A stretch of DNA of 64,000 nt from Lagopus muta (GCF_023343835.1 NC_064433.1:182731777-182795776), one strand, 5' to 3'. Counted from the stretch's first letter, positions 10,871 through 22,429 are shown. Notes: a model not told the origin generated them from the letters alone. Numbers and translations are program-made.

Positions 10871-12457
10871 CCCTGAGGCTCTCCTCTATGTGAATGCACA
10901 CTTATTATCACAAAACCTAAATAAGTATCAGCCTGATCCAAAAAAAATGGAAAGGTAGTGGAAGAGTGTGCAAGTTACTGTGAGCTTTGGATTGGGATCT
11001 GAAACTTTTCTAGCAACACTTCTGGCAGCCTGAGGGATATAATCTTGCAGAACATCTTAGACATGTCCCATTAGAATGCCTGAGTTGCAAAACTGCAGGT
11101 ATGTAAGTTACACTTACATCTCACTGCAGAAGGTGAGGTAGATTTCAAGTAAATAAAGCTGACTGATGCTAGAATGCATCCAGAGAATTGTCACCAGTAG
11201 ATAACTGTATCTACAAGGTGAGCTAAAAGGAGAAACTTGACTGCTTACAACATGTAGATTATTTTCTTCTAACCTCACTAGATAGATAAATCCAGATATT
11301 CCACTTATCAGGCAGTGCCTGGCAATGTCTGATGAAATACAATTACTAGTTTATGTAGGTAATATATACAATATCCCTTCTGCATAGGTAATTATGGATT
11401 GTTGATACTAAGTCTCTACTATCTCCCTTTGCATGTCAATTCAGCTATTTCTTCTGTGCTTGCCTTATTCATCCCCTGGCACATCTTCTATAGAGAGTCA
11501 GCATGGAAAGGTAGTATGAGTAAAAAAAAATATGTACTTTGGAGAAATGCTGCAGGCCTTTATTGCACTCATCGCTATCATGTCTAAAAATACTGTAATT
11601 TCTTCAACTTCCAAACTATACCATAGGACAGATAGCACCAATAACATTGCTAAAGTAAAAAGATCTCAAAACTGAAGAGAGACGTTTTCCATAGCATCAT
11701 GAAAAATCAGATAAGATGAATCTGGAGAAGAGAAAGGAACAACAAGGTTTCCATCATACTACTCCAGTGCTATAAAGTGGAATATTTTAACCTTGGTATG
11801 GCTGACACATGAGTATGAAAAGTGTGCCACTTTTCCTTTTTCACTGTTAGATTTCTGTATTAGATTTTAGTGGATAAGGTATGAAATGATTATCTTATTA
11901 AGTATTGTTATTGGCACACTTATGGGGCAGCGCTGTGTAACAGATGAATTTCACCTTTAATCCTCGCTCTTGACTGGAGAACTTCTTCGATTTAATCTTA
12001 CGGCTGAACTGAAATGGACTACAAAAAGCAAGTAAACAGTAACACCTCTGAGTCCATGGTCAGGTTTCAGATGCAGGTTATGCTTTTCTGTTAAGAATGG
12101 TGTAAATGAGGCTGCAAACACATCTGCTATGTTGGCACAAATAATTATTGCCCATTCATTAACAAAATAACAACTTCCTTCCCCTCACTACTAACGTACT
12201 TACAGTTATGCTTATTTTTCTGAAATCTCATTTCTTATCAGGCTCCAAGATCTGTGTGGATGCTTTCATTAATACCGTTTATCAGTGTTTGCTCATGTTC
12301 CTATTTTGTGAACTTTCCCACTGAATTTGAGGTCAGTGAAGAAAACTTTGTTTAGCCACATTCATATGTTCTGCTTTTTCTGGCCAATATCTGAAACTGA
12401 ATAGTTTGTAATTCCTTGTTTTAAAACCTAACAGCAATCCTGCACAATCCTGTTTAA

Positions 12458-12488
<31 letters not shown>

Positions 12489-14715
12489 TCCCCCATTAAA
12501 ACTTCCTTAGCAATTCTGAGTTTCCTTTCTATCCAACATTTCCTTAAGGATCATGTCATAACGTTGTCATTCTCACATTTACTTCGGCTTTTTCCCGTGA
12601 TAATAGAATCAGTACAGAAGAACTTGCCTTTCTCATGGATGTCTCCACTTTCACTTAAATAACTTCTTATCTAATTCCATAATCTCCCTGAACAATGTTT
12701 CCTCCTTCAGTGCTCCCAAAAGGCCTCTAGATAAATAAATATTCTATTTATTATCAACTGTGACACTTTGCTCTATTCTTCTATCAGTCACAGACTTCTC
12801 TCATGACTTTTACTCATCTTACGTACTGGGTGGCTTTGAGTAATCCCCAGCTACAGTAGTTCCCTTTTCTTTTTCCTTTTCAACATTAGTCACAGATTTT
12901 CAAACAGTCTAACCACATGTAGCATGTAAACTTGTATTTAAACCTCTGATATAAAACAATTTTCCTCCCTTTTCTCCTTGCTCATCTCCCTGAACAAGTT
13001 TTGTTCTTCTGTATCTGTCAGATATTTAACATATCACAGAAAATTTCTGTGATGACAGTTAAGTGAACATTTTGATCAGGAATTAATACTTGAAGTACCT
13101 CTTTGTATTCCTGCATTGATAGTTTAAAGACATAGAAGATATTCTAGTTATTTTTCCTACAACTCTGTTATGAATGAAGTCTTTGTCCTCTCCTCTTCTA
13201 TAAATCTTGGGTTTTAATTCTGACATTTATACATTCCTTCAGATTTTAATTTATTCCATTAGAAAATATACAGTTTTAACTTTAAATGGTCAGTCAGTAG
13301 CACATTCACAGAAATTGGAGTTGTTGCCAGTGTTAAATCTTTGGAATTGAGAAGAGAATTAGGCCAGCAATCTTTTCTGACTTGAACAGATGTCTGTCAC
13401 TGTTTTATAAGATTTACTATTACATTATTATTTGCATTTCTTATTATTAATTACCATTATTGAAACAACTACAGTAGGATTGGGCCAGTACTGCGGTGAA
13501 GACATGAAGTTTTCTCTTTGGAAACAATAATAAATTATGTCAGTTTTCTAGGCCTAAGCAATTTCTTTGAACAGTGTAATCAATTTCAAAGAAGACCCCA
13601 ACCAAAACTGCAAATCAGAAACCTGTTGAAAAATAATGCTTGCCATAAAAATGATAACAATAGCAAGCAGAGTAATTGAAAAGCAACATGTAAATAAATT
13701 ACTGTGCTGCTATTCTTACTGCTATGGTTAATGTTATGTCAGCATTTCCATTATAAGATCTATTTTTCAGGGTTTATGAGTCAGCTATAAAAATTAACGA
13801 AAAAATGTCTTTCTAAGCCTAATACTAAAAGGCCTTGCCCCAGGATGAGTTTAAACACAGTATTATAGAGGATAAATACCAGCTACTGTTCCTCAAATGA
13901 CTGGTCTTGTCTTGAGTTGAAAAACAAGAAATCAATTTACAAACATAGACTTTTTGAACAGAAATTAGGATAGAAGATGCAGCCACAGCATTCTTTTTTT
14001 TCTTTCTTTTTTTCTTTTTTCCTCCATTATCTAGCTTTTTCAAGTATGATTTTAACCCATTTGGAATGAAGCTAAGGGATTTCCGTGGAGAGTCTGTTAG
14101 AATCTTGCACTGGGAGAAGCCTGTTGCAATCTTAAATTTCGCAACATATTCCACACGTTCCTCTTTGATGAAAATCTTGTTAGAAACAAGCTCCACCTCA
14201 CTAAAAACTGAAAATATGTAGTTGAGTCACACTGAAAGATTTTATTAGTTCAGGAACAGTTCACTGAGGCATGCAGTCATTCTGAGATTTAGCAAAACGA
14301 AACTGAAACAATTCCTAAACCTCTTTCTGTAGACTATCTGTAGAATTTTACTTCACAGGTGTTAAGAAAATATATTTACTTTCCACGTTTTTTTACAATA
14401 CTTCATTTTAGAAAGTACTGATTTAGTACTGAAAGTAAAGATTTAGAACATGTTCTGTCTAGAATAATGGAACACTGAAAATAGTCATTATTTGAGTATG
14501 AGTGATATGTCTGGAGAATACTAAGAGGAAGTACCATGTATGTTTTGCTGTTCTTGCTTTGAAGCTTTCTACTACTATTTACTACAGAATGCGGAATATC
14601 ATGAGTCTTTCATCTGACTGTATACTTTCAGAAGTGCTTGTGGTAGTGTTTGAGAGTACTAGTATTAATATGACGTTGAAGGACTATGGAGATTGTGAAT
14701 GGGCAAATCCAGAGT
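10871..14715. other. AT-rich non-coding DNA
   Basis: No gene or transposon recognised over about 3.8 kb. It contains a T28 run (12458-12485) and a T-rich patch near 13994-14022. A 123-codon minus-strand frame at 13825-14196 contains a Lys run from that T-rich patch and has no known motif. Confidence 0.55.
12458..12485. repeat. Poly(T) run, 28 bases
   Basis: An uninterrupted T28 on the plus strand. No retrogene body was recognised beside it, so its origin is unknown. Confidence 0.95.
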
Positions 14716-15180
14716 AGACTCATAGAATTACAGAATCACAAAATGGCCAGGGTTGGAAGGGACCTCAAGGATCATGAAGCTCCAACCCCCCTGCCACAGG
14801 CAGGGCCACAAACCTCCACATTTAATACTAGACCAGGCTGCCCAGGGCCCCATCCAATCTGGCCTTGAACACCTCCAGGGACGGGGCATCCACAACCTCT
14901 CTGGGCAGCCTGTTCCAGTACCTCACCAATTTCTCTGTAAAGAATTTCTCCCTGGCATCCAACCTAAATCTCCCCTCCCTAAACTTAAAACCATTTACCC
15001 TTGTCCTGCAATTATCTACTCTTTCAAAGAGTTGATTCCCCTCCTGTTTGTAGGCTCCCTTTAGGTACTGAACGGCTGCAATCACCCCGCAGCCTTCTTT
15101 TCTCCAGGCTGAACAAGCCCAGCTCCCTCAGCCTGTCTTCATAAGGGAGGTACTCCAGTCCCCTAATCATCTTCTTAGTC
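14716..15180 (-). mobile_element. CR1 LINE 3' fragment
   Basis: The tail appears on the plus strand as catagaattacagaatcac at 14720-14740, followed by the conserved ggttggaagggacctcaagg block. The minus strand encodes [59 protein letters not shown] and APSLEVFKARLDGALGSLV, an 85-residue uninterrupted ORF2 C terminus. The 5' end is truncated near 15180. It is moderately preserved. Confidence 0.95.
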
Positions 15181-15730
15181 TCTTTTTTAATGACCTTTTG
15201 GCAGAACTCTGATGTGAATCATTCCCTGATACTGTTCTAGGGATAAGTAGTTTGAATGCTTCAAAATAAAATCAAGGAATGAAATAATACTTCTGCATGA
15301 ATGGCCTGGATATTAAGATACAGTTGTTATATGAGGATTCAAGTTACTTACCAGTAAACAAACCTTCAAAATATTCTGCTGATGAGCAGAGCTCTATAAG
15401 TCTATATAAAACCTTTAATTAGACCCAATGTACAAATCAACATGCTTTTATAAGGCATTAAAATAACATTTGTAACAAAATAGTACATTGAAAAAAGGAA
15501 AGATTCCACAAAGTGACACCTTATTTTGCTTTTCAGACTTATAGATGGGTTACTGTATTACACCTCTGTGTCCAGAGTATATGTGTTCCTGGATATTGGA
15601 CATATGTGAGTACAAACCAAGGAACTTCAGTTTAGCTCCCCACTTGACTACTTTACAGCTACTAGAAAATCCACTTTTCTGACAGAGGCATTCCTCAGCA
15701 GCTCTTCCCGCAGACTTCTTTTCACGTACC
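15181..15730. other. AT-rich non-coding DNA
   Basis: Nothing recognisable between two CR1 copies. Confidence 0.55.
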
Positions 15731-16438
15731 AACAGAACAGAATCACAAAACAACTGAGGTGGGAAGGCAACTCCAGAGACACAGTACAAAGCTCTTGTTC
15801 AAAGAATAGCCACCTATAGCAAGTTGCTTAGGGCCTGTGTCAATAGAGTTTTGAATAATTCCAAGGATGGAGATCATTCACCCCTCTCCAGGAAGCCTTT
15901 TCCAGTGTTTGACCCATTAAAAATATAGATACATATATTTTCTTATGCGTAAGACTTTTATTGGATTTCAGTTTTGTGCCCATTGCCTCTTGCGCCATCA
16001 CTAGGCGCCTCTGAGAAAACCCTGATTCTATCATTTTTATTTCACCCAGAAGGAAAATAACTAATATCTCCATATGTACATTGATAATACTCCCCTGAGT
16101 CTTCTCTTCATCAACCTTAGCAATCCCAGCTCTCTCAGATTCTCCTTGTATAACAGATACTCCAATCCCTTTGTGGATTTTGCTGATTCAGTCCAGCACG
16201 CCATGTGTGTCTTGTACCAGGAAGCCAAGCACTGGGCACAGCTCTCTGGATGTGTCTCACCAGTGCTGACTACAGGAACAGGATCACCTCCCTCAACTTG
16301 CTGGCAGTGTTCTGTCTAGTGTACTCCAATAAACTTATGCGTTTCATTTCTGTAAAGGCGTATTTCTGGCTGATGTTTAACTTGGCATCAATCAAGACCC
16401 CCAAGTCCTCTTCTGTCAAGTTACATTTCTGAGGTCCT
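15731..16438 (-). mobile_element. Old CR1 LINE 3' fragment, left arm of a head-to-head pair
   Basis: A diverged copy. The tail side is read as cagaatcacaaaacaactgag near 15738. Inside, the plus strand has tccagcacgccatgtgtgtcttg and gatgtgtctcaccagtgctg, which are reverse-complement CR1 ORF2. The minus strand near the 5' end encodes [20 protein letters not shown] (about 16365-16425). It is truncated at about 16438, where a plus-strand CR1 begins at almost the same place in the CR1 consensus. Confidence 0.85.
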
Positions 16439-16449
16439 CTCCATCTGCT

Positions 16450-17207
16450 GGAAAGGAACTCTGTGAAAAAGGACGTCCAGCTGGAGGACAGGTTGGCCAT
16501 GAGCCAGCAGTGTGCCCTGACGGCCAAGGAAGCCAATGGGATCCTTGGGTACATTAAAAGAAGTGTGACCAGCAGGTCAAGGGAGGTGATCCTGCCTTCA
16601 CGGTTGGACTAGATGACCTTGCAGGTCCTTTCCAACCTTGTGATTCTGTGATTCTATGATTCTCCCTCTCCTCTGCCCTGTTCAGACCTCATCTGGAGTA
16701 CTGTATCTAGTTCTGGACTCTCTGGTGCAAAAAAGACACGGATCTCCTGGAGAAAGTCCAGTGGAGGGCCACAAAGATGATGAAGGGCCTGGAGCATTTC
16801 CCCTGTGAGGAAAGACTGGGTGAATTGGGCTTGTTCAGACTTGAGAAAAGAGGACCCAGAGATCTTATTATTTTTTTATAAATACCTTAAGTGTGGGAGT
16901 CAAAGGGACATGGCCAACCTCTTTTCAGCAGTTTGTGAGGACAAGACAACTGGAAACTGCCATAAACTGAAGCATAGGAAGTTCTGCACCAACATGCAAA
17001 GGAACTTCTTCACAGTGAGGGTGACGGAGCACTGGCACAGGCTGCCAAGGAAGGTTGTGAATTCTCTTTCTCTGGACATATTCAAGATCTGCCTGGACAC
17101 CACTGTGCAGCCTGCTGTAGGGGGCCTGCTCTGCAGGGGAGTTGGGCTTCATGATTTCTAGAGGTTCCTTCCAGCCTCTACAATTCTGTGTTTCTGTGTT
17201 TCTGTGA
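16450..17207 (+). mobile_element. CR1 LINE 3' fragment, right arm of a head-to-head pair
   Basis: The plus strand begins in ORF2 with LAMSQQCALTAKEANGILGY then IKRSVTSRSREVI. After a nested 67-base insert it resumes with HLEYCI-type sequence, [40 protein letters not shown] and VTEHWHRLPRKVVNSLSLD. It ends in a degenerate octamer tail (attctgtgtttctgtgtttctg). It is an older subfamily than the copies near 19 and 43 kb. Confidence 0.92.
16597..16663 (+). mobile_element. 67-bp CR1 3' tail nested in an older CR1
   Basis: The host CR1 reading ggtgatcctgcc / cctctcctctgccctg is interrupted exactly here by ttcacggttggactagatgacc...ccaaccttgtgattctgtg and an octamer tail. The insert holds only the CR1 3' untranslated hairpin (ggttgg paired with ccaacc) and the octamers. 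No clear target duplication is seen. Confidence 0.85.
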
Positions 17208-17305
17208 TTTCCAGATGTGTCTCACTAGAGCTGAGCAGTGAGACACAATCAGCTCCCTTAACTTGATTGCAGTGTTCTGCGAGTAAGCCTTTGATCTTCT
17301 CATCA
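17208..17305 (-). mobile_element. Short CR1 ORF2 fragment, partial repeat of 16245-16330
   Basis: The text ccagatgtgtctcactagagctgagcagtg...ccttaacttgattgcagtgttctg repeats, with differences, the segment at 16245-16320 of the left CR1. It has no 3' tail of its own. It is either a separate CR1 piece or a duplicated part of the earlier copy. Confidence 0.65.
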
Positions 17306-17929
17306 CATTCATATCACTCAACTTTAGACATTAGATATTAGAATGCAATTTAAAATTAAATCACAGGCATTTAAATGTCTAGGAGTGCACCATGTATCAC
17401 AATCCTTCTAGTTCTACTAAATATAATTAACAGGAAATGGAAAGCTATTCAACTCAACTGAGCATAAATATCTATGTTATGAATCAGCTGTATACATATG
17501 GATGTCAGGAGTCATTTTAGAAAGATTAGGGTACTCCCCATGCCTTCTCACTGCCGATCTCCAGATCATATTTGTCTCCCTGTGTGAATTTCTTGGAAAC
17601 TTTATGGTATCCAAGAAACCATTGGCCAATTTAGATTTAGACATTAATATAAAGATTAACTCTAGATAGCTGATCACTTCCCAGTTTCCATATTATTGAA
17701 TTACTAGCTCTCAGCAGTCTAAAGTGAGAAGATGGACATCTACATGAAAATGCTTCTGTTTAGTTATCTTAGAATCATGCTGCTTTTTGACATAAGTACA
17801 TAAATTTATCCATATAAATGTCCCCTGCAGTTCCCTGAAATTCTGTCAGAGGCAGTACAAAGGAGGAGATCATCTCCTTCCACTTAAATTTTTAAAGTGA
17901 AATTGTATGAACATGTTTTCACCAATTTA
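17306..17929. other. AT-rich non-coding DNA
   Basis: Nothing recognisable. Confidence 0.55.
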
Positions 17930-18615
17930 CTCATGCTTTTTAAAATCTTCATTGGTGACACTTGCAAGTGGGATCCAGTGCACTCTCAGCAAGTTGTGTG
18001 GTGTGGCCAGCATACCTGCAGGATAGCATGCCATCCAGAGAGACTTAGACAGGCTCAAGCAGTGGTCCAAGGATGTCATGGAGATGGTGTTCTCATGAGT
18101 CTTACACCTGAGTCATGGCCACTCTCACCATCAATACAAACTGGGGTTATAAGCATAGAGCACAGGCCTGCTGAAAGGGACTTGGGGGTACTGGTTGATG
18201 GAAAGCTGGGCATGAGAATGCAGTGCTCCCTCCTGCCCTAGAAAGCCAACCATATCCTGGGATGCAGCAAAAGAAACGTGGCCAGAAGGGTGAGGGAGGT
18301 GATCCTTCTCCTCTGCTCTGTGCTGGTGCAGACACCTGGAGAATTGCATACAGATGTGAAGTCCTCAATACAGCAGAGACATGAAGCTGTTGGAGCACGT
18401 CCAGAGGCGGGCCACAAAAATGATCCAAAAGATGGAATACCTTTCCTACAAGGTCAGGCTGGGACAGTTCAGCCTGGAGAAGAGAAGGATCCAGGGAGAT
18501 CTGATAGTGGCCTTTCAGTGTGAAAAAAAGGGGACAGACTGTTTAGCAGAATCTGTTTTGATAGATTTGAGAACTTGTCTCAAACTGAAAGAGGGGGGAT
18601 TTAGATAGATAAGGA
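17930..18615 (+). mobile_element. CR1 LINE, 5' part of a copy split by a nested CR1
   Basis: It starts in the reverse-transcriptase palm (LMLFKIFIGDTCKWDPVHSQ, a decayed version of the CR1 LFNIFI..D..GI.CTLS stretch) and runs through AERDLGVLVDGKLGM, MIQKMEYLSYKVRL and SLEKRRIQGDLIVAFQ to ggggggatttagatagataagga. It then stops abruptly at 18615 and resumes at 19905. The FADD catalytic motif has been lost. It is strongly frameshifted and dead. Confidence 0.92.
18610..18615 (+). repeat. Target-site duplication taagga, left copy
   Basis: The six bases taagga end the left part of the host CR1 and recur at 19904-19909. Removing 18616-19909 restores a continuous CR1 reading ttagatagataaggaagaaa. 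Confidence 0.8.
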
Positions 18616-19904
18616 TTCTTGGGTGAGATCACACGGCATGTGCATGGTGTCCAGGGGATCATGCCCAGCCAGCATGGGTTCATGAAAGGCAGGTCATGCT
18701 TGACCAACCTCATCTCCTTCTATGACTGAGTAGATGAGGGAAAGGCTGTTGATGTAGCTTACCTAGACTTCAGCAAAGCCTTCAACATGGTCTCTCAGAT
18801 TATTCTTCTAGTGAAACTGGCTGCCCACAGCCTAGACAGGTATACCCTTCTTTGGGTAAGGAACTGGCTAGAGGGCTGTGCCCAACAGGTAGTGGTTAAT
18901 GAAGTTAAGTCCAGCTGGCAACCCATTTCAAGTGGTGTCCCCCAGGGGTCGGTACTGGGGCCCATCCTGTTTAATATCTTTATTGATGACCTAGATGAGG
19001 GGATTGAGTGTACTCTCAGTAAGTTTGCAGATGACCCCACCAAGCTGGTAGGTGGTGTCGATCTGCCTGAGGGCATGGAGGCCCTTCAGAGGCCCTTCAG
19101 AGAGCTGGATCGCTGGGCTGAGGTGAATGGGATGAGGTTCAACAAGGCCAAGTATCGGGACCTGCACTTTGGCCACAACAACCCAATGCAGCGCTACAGG
19201 CTTGGGGATGAGTGGTTGGATGACTGTGAAGAGGAAAGGAACCTCGGGGTGTTGGTTGATGCTCGGCTGAATGTGAGTCAACAGTGTGCCCAGGTTGCCA
19301 AGAGGGCCAACGGCATCCTGGCCTGCATTAGAAATAGTGTGGCCAGCAGGAGCAGGGAGGTGATCATCCCCCTGTGCTCAGCACTGGTGAGGCTGCACCT
19401 CAAGTTCTGTGTTCAGTTTTGGGCCCTCACTACAAGAAAGACGTTGAGGCCCTGGAGTGTGTCCAGAGAAGGGCAACGAATCTGGTGAGGGGTCTGGAGA
19501 ACAAATCCTATGAGGAGTGGCTGAGGGAGCTGGAATTGTTTAGTCTGAAGAAGAGGAGGCTCAGGAGAGACCTCATTGCACTCCACAACTTCCTGAAGGG
19601 AGGTTGTGGTGAAGAGAAGTTTGGCCTCTTTTTCCAGGCAACAAACAGGACCCAAGGAAATGGCCACAAGTTTTGCCAGGGGAGATTTAAATTAGACATA
19701 AGGAAAAACATTTTCTCTCAGAGGGTGGTCAGGCACTGGAATGGCTGCCCAGGGAGGTGGTGGAGTCGCCGTCCCTGGCAGTGTTCAAGAGGCACCTGAA
19801 TGAGGAGTTACGAGATATGGTTTGTGGTAGCAATGGTGATGAGAAGATGGTTGGACTAGATGATCTTGTAGGTCCTTTCCAACCTTGTGATTCTATGATT
19901 CTGT
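18616..19904 (+). mobile_element. CR1 LINE, 1.29-kb copy nested in another CR1
   Basis: A 5'-truncated CR1 covering the reverse-transcriptase palm to the 3' tail. It ends with the 3' hairpin (ggttggactagatgatc...ccaacc) and the tail ttgtgattctatgattctgt at 19885-19904. It lies exactly between the two halves of an older CR1 and is flanked by taagga. Divergence is lower than in the host copy, consistent with later arrival. The diagnostic [19 protein letters not shown] stretch places it in the same subfamily as the copy at 43-44 kb. Confidence 0.95.
18676..19800 (+). pseudogene. CR1 ORF2 reverse-transcriptase remnant
   Basis: CR1 ORF2 encodes an endonuclease plus a reverse transcriptase for target-primed insertion; only the second part is present. 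In order: [19 protein letters not shown], a stop at 18727, palm motif [13 protein letters not shown] (about 18750-18786), [20 protein letters not shown], and catalytic motif C FADD (19024-19035). FADD is followed by an extra proline (FADDPTKL where FADDTKL is usual), a 3-base insertion. The frame is open for 233 codons from 18787. A 1-base loss near 19425 shifts it into [20 protein letters not shown], and a second loss near 19743 breaks RHWNGLPRE. It is inactive. Confidence 0.93.
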
Positions 19905-20097
19905 AAGGAAGAAATTTTTTATGCTAAGGGTGATTAGGCACTGGAACAGGTTGCCCAGTGAATGTCCCTTCCCTGAAGACATTCAATGTCAGGCTGAGCA
20001 CCTTCATCTAGCTGTGGGTGTCCTTGTTCATTGCAGGGGAGTTGGGCTAGATGACCTTTAATGGTCCCTTCTAACTCAAGTGATTTTATTATTCCAT
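19905..20097 (+). mobile_element. CR1 LINE, 3' part of the split host copy
   Basis: Continuation of 17930-18615: aaggaagaaattttttatgc, then ggcactggaacaggttgccc, the ggagttgggctagatgacc 3' hairpin block, and a decayed tail (gattttattattccatg). Confidence 0.93.
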
Positions 20098-21424
20098 GCT
20101 ACCCAAGGCCTCAGAAAGACAGACAAGAGCTCTGAGTAGGCAAATTCTTCTATGAAAAGCAATAAAAAGTAAAGGAAAAATAAGAGAAAATAACAACAAT
20201 AAAGTAATAGTAAAAATGTCCAAGAATTAAGAAATACAAGCAAAGACGTGATTGTAGGTCATTTTTTTCTCTTCTACAAATTTTGCGATAAATAGTGTGC
20301 TTCAATAATGCTTCATCTAGTATCTCTCAGTGATTTTTGTTTACAAAGCCTCCTATTATTACCCACTCTCCCAGTGTGCACTTTAAAGAATATGAATTCC
20401 ATTAGCATGATTACATTTGCATTAAACACATAGTTCATTTTTAAAAGTATAAATGCTCACAATTTTATGACACACCCGCATGAATTATAAAATGATGTAT
20501 AATAAAACTACGCTTGATTTCATAATTATCTGTTGTTATCCATGGTTAATTACATATTCAGCACAGATGCGTTAATCTTGAAAGCCTCCCTGGATCCCTC
20601 CCTTTTCCTCTTCTAAATGATTTTTTCATACTCCACTCAGTTACATGTTGTTTCCTGGAAGTTGTAGAAAAAAAAAACATGTTTAACATCTATAGATATA
20701 TGCAAATCTTCAAACAACTATGCCCAAAGTTAAAAGTAGAAATTTTAATATGTACTTATTATTTCTGGCAGGCCAATATTATATTGCTTTGATCATATTT
20801 TTTAGTAGCTTGCTCATCTGTTTGAAATATTGCCTCTTATAGTGATTTTGCCCTCTTCATTTTCTCAGAAATGTAGCTTGTGTTTTATATATTATAACCT
20901 CCTAAAATAGTCTGTTTTTTTTCTACTGACGACTGGTGTAGTATGTGAGCATGAAAAATCTGAGGTTTGAAATATCTTGTTCAAAATGTAGAAGGGGGAA
21001 GAATAATAACTGTATTGTTGTACCTTAATTCATATAAATAAAATGTTCGCTCAGTGGCTTCATATAGAAGATATTATTAAAGGAGCAGAGGTGTTACTTT
21101 GATAGCAAAAGCAAAATCCATTTTTTTAAGAATTAGGTATGTGACTTAGGCAACTCATGAAGCAACTTATTTTGCCATCTGAGAGCAGCAGTTTCCAATG
21201 ATATTTCACTTAATTCTATTATAGTCATCTTCAAAAAGCATTTCTAGAGGTCAGCTCATTTCAGCTCTCTGGCTCTACTGCCCATGAAGAAAATAGTCTT
21301 TTAATTGAGAGGCAACTCATTTACCTACACCTAGAGAATTACAGTAGATATGCCATGTGTTATCCTACCAGAAAGGCAAGAGGTTTACCTTTGGCCTTCT
21401 GTTCGATGTCAGCTCTATTTTGAT
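20098..21424. other. AT-rich non-coding DNA
   Basis: No gene or transposon. The segment 20340-20600 is dense in TAAT-type homeodomain cores and has an ATTTGCAT octamer (20415-20422), but such words are common in AT-rich DNA. Conservation cannot be judged from one sequence. Confidence 0.5.
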
Positions 21425-22429
21425 GTTTGAGAGTGCAGTCACACAGTATACATAGGACAACAAGGGGATCAGGTGCAGGCAGTGTGAGTTAAAGAAAGGT
21501 AGGTCCTGCCTGACTGATTTCTTCTAAGACCAGAACACAAGCCAAGTGGATGAGGGAAAGGTTGTGCATGTAGTCTACCTAGACTTTAGTAAAGCATAGA
21601 CCCTATCTCCCACAGCATTCTGGAGATGTCACCCCGTGGCTTGGATTGATGTACTCTTTAGTGAGTAACAAACTGGCTGGAGGGCCAGGCCCAGAGAGTG
21701 ATGGAGAATAAAATTAAATCCAGCTGGTGAGTGGTCATGAGTAGTGTCCCTCGGGGGTCAGAATTGAGACCTGTCCTGTGTAGTATCTTTACTGATGATC
21801 TGCATGAGGGGATTGAGTGTAATCTCAGTAAGTTTGCAGATGACACCAAGTTGGGAGAAACTGTTAATCTACCTGAGGGTAGGAAGGACCCATAGAGAGA
21901 CTTGGACAGATTGGAACAATAGGTTGAGCCCAAGCTCAAGTGTTCAGTTTTGGGCCCCTCACTACAAGAAAGATATTGAGGCCCTGGAGCATGTCCAAAG
22001 AAGGACAAGGCTGGTGAAGGGTCTTATGGAGAGCAGATGAGGGAACTGGGATTGTTCATTCTGGAGAAGAGGAAGCTCAGGGGAGACCTTATCACTCTCT
22101 ACAACTCCCTGAAAGGAGGTTGTAGCTATGTAGAGGTTAGACTCTTCTCCCATGTAACTAGTGATAGGACAAAAGGTAATGGTCTTCAGTTGCACCAAAG
22201 GGTTGGATATTAGGAAATATTTCTTAGAAAGAGTGATGAGGTGTTGGAACAGGCTGTCCAGAAAGGTGACAGAATCACTGTCCATGGGGGGGGTTCAAGA
22301 ACCATGGAAATGTAGGTTTGAGGGACATGGTCTAGAGGGCAGAGTGATGATGAGTCAACAGTGGAACTAGATAATCTTATGCATCTCTTCCTTAATGGCT
22401 TCTATGATTCTGTGATTCTATGATTCTAT
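21425..22429 (+). mobile_element. CR1 LINE with internal deletion
   Basis: The plus strand covers the reverse-transcriptase palm: VVYLDFSKA followed by a stop (about 21565-21600), [20 protein letters not shown] and motif C FADD (21833-21844). Near 21938 the sequence jumps from the region after FADD straight to [16 protein letters not shown] sequence. This removes the NMSQQC...[16 protein letters not shown] section present in other copies. It then continues through KGGCSYVEV and an octamer tail (tctatgattctgtgattcta, 22401-22429). It is dead. Confidence 0.93.

Noticed and set aside
13825..14196. 123-codon minus-strand frame
   Set aside because: It contains a Lys-rich run from a T-rich tract and has no domain match I can recognise; likely chance.
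18795..19281. Minus-strand frames of 93-96 codons
   Set aside because: Antisense shadows of the CR1 reverse-transcriptase frame.
20340..20600. Conserved homeodomain/POU enhancer
   Set aside because: TAAT cores and an ATTTGCAT word occur, but such words are frequent in AT-rich DNA and no conservation data are available.
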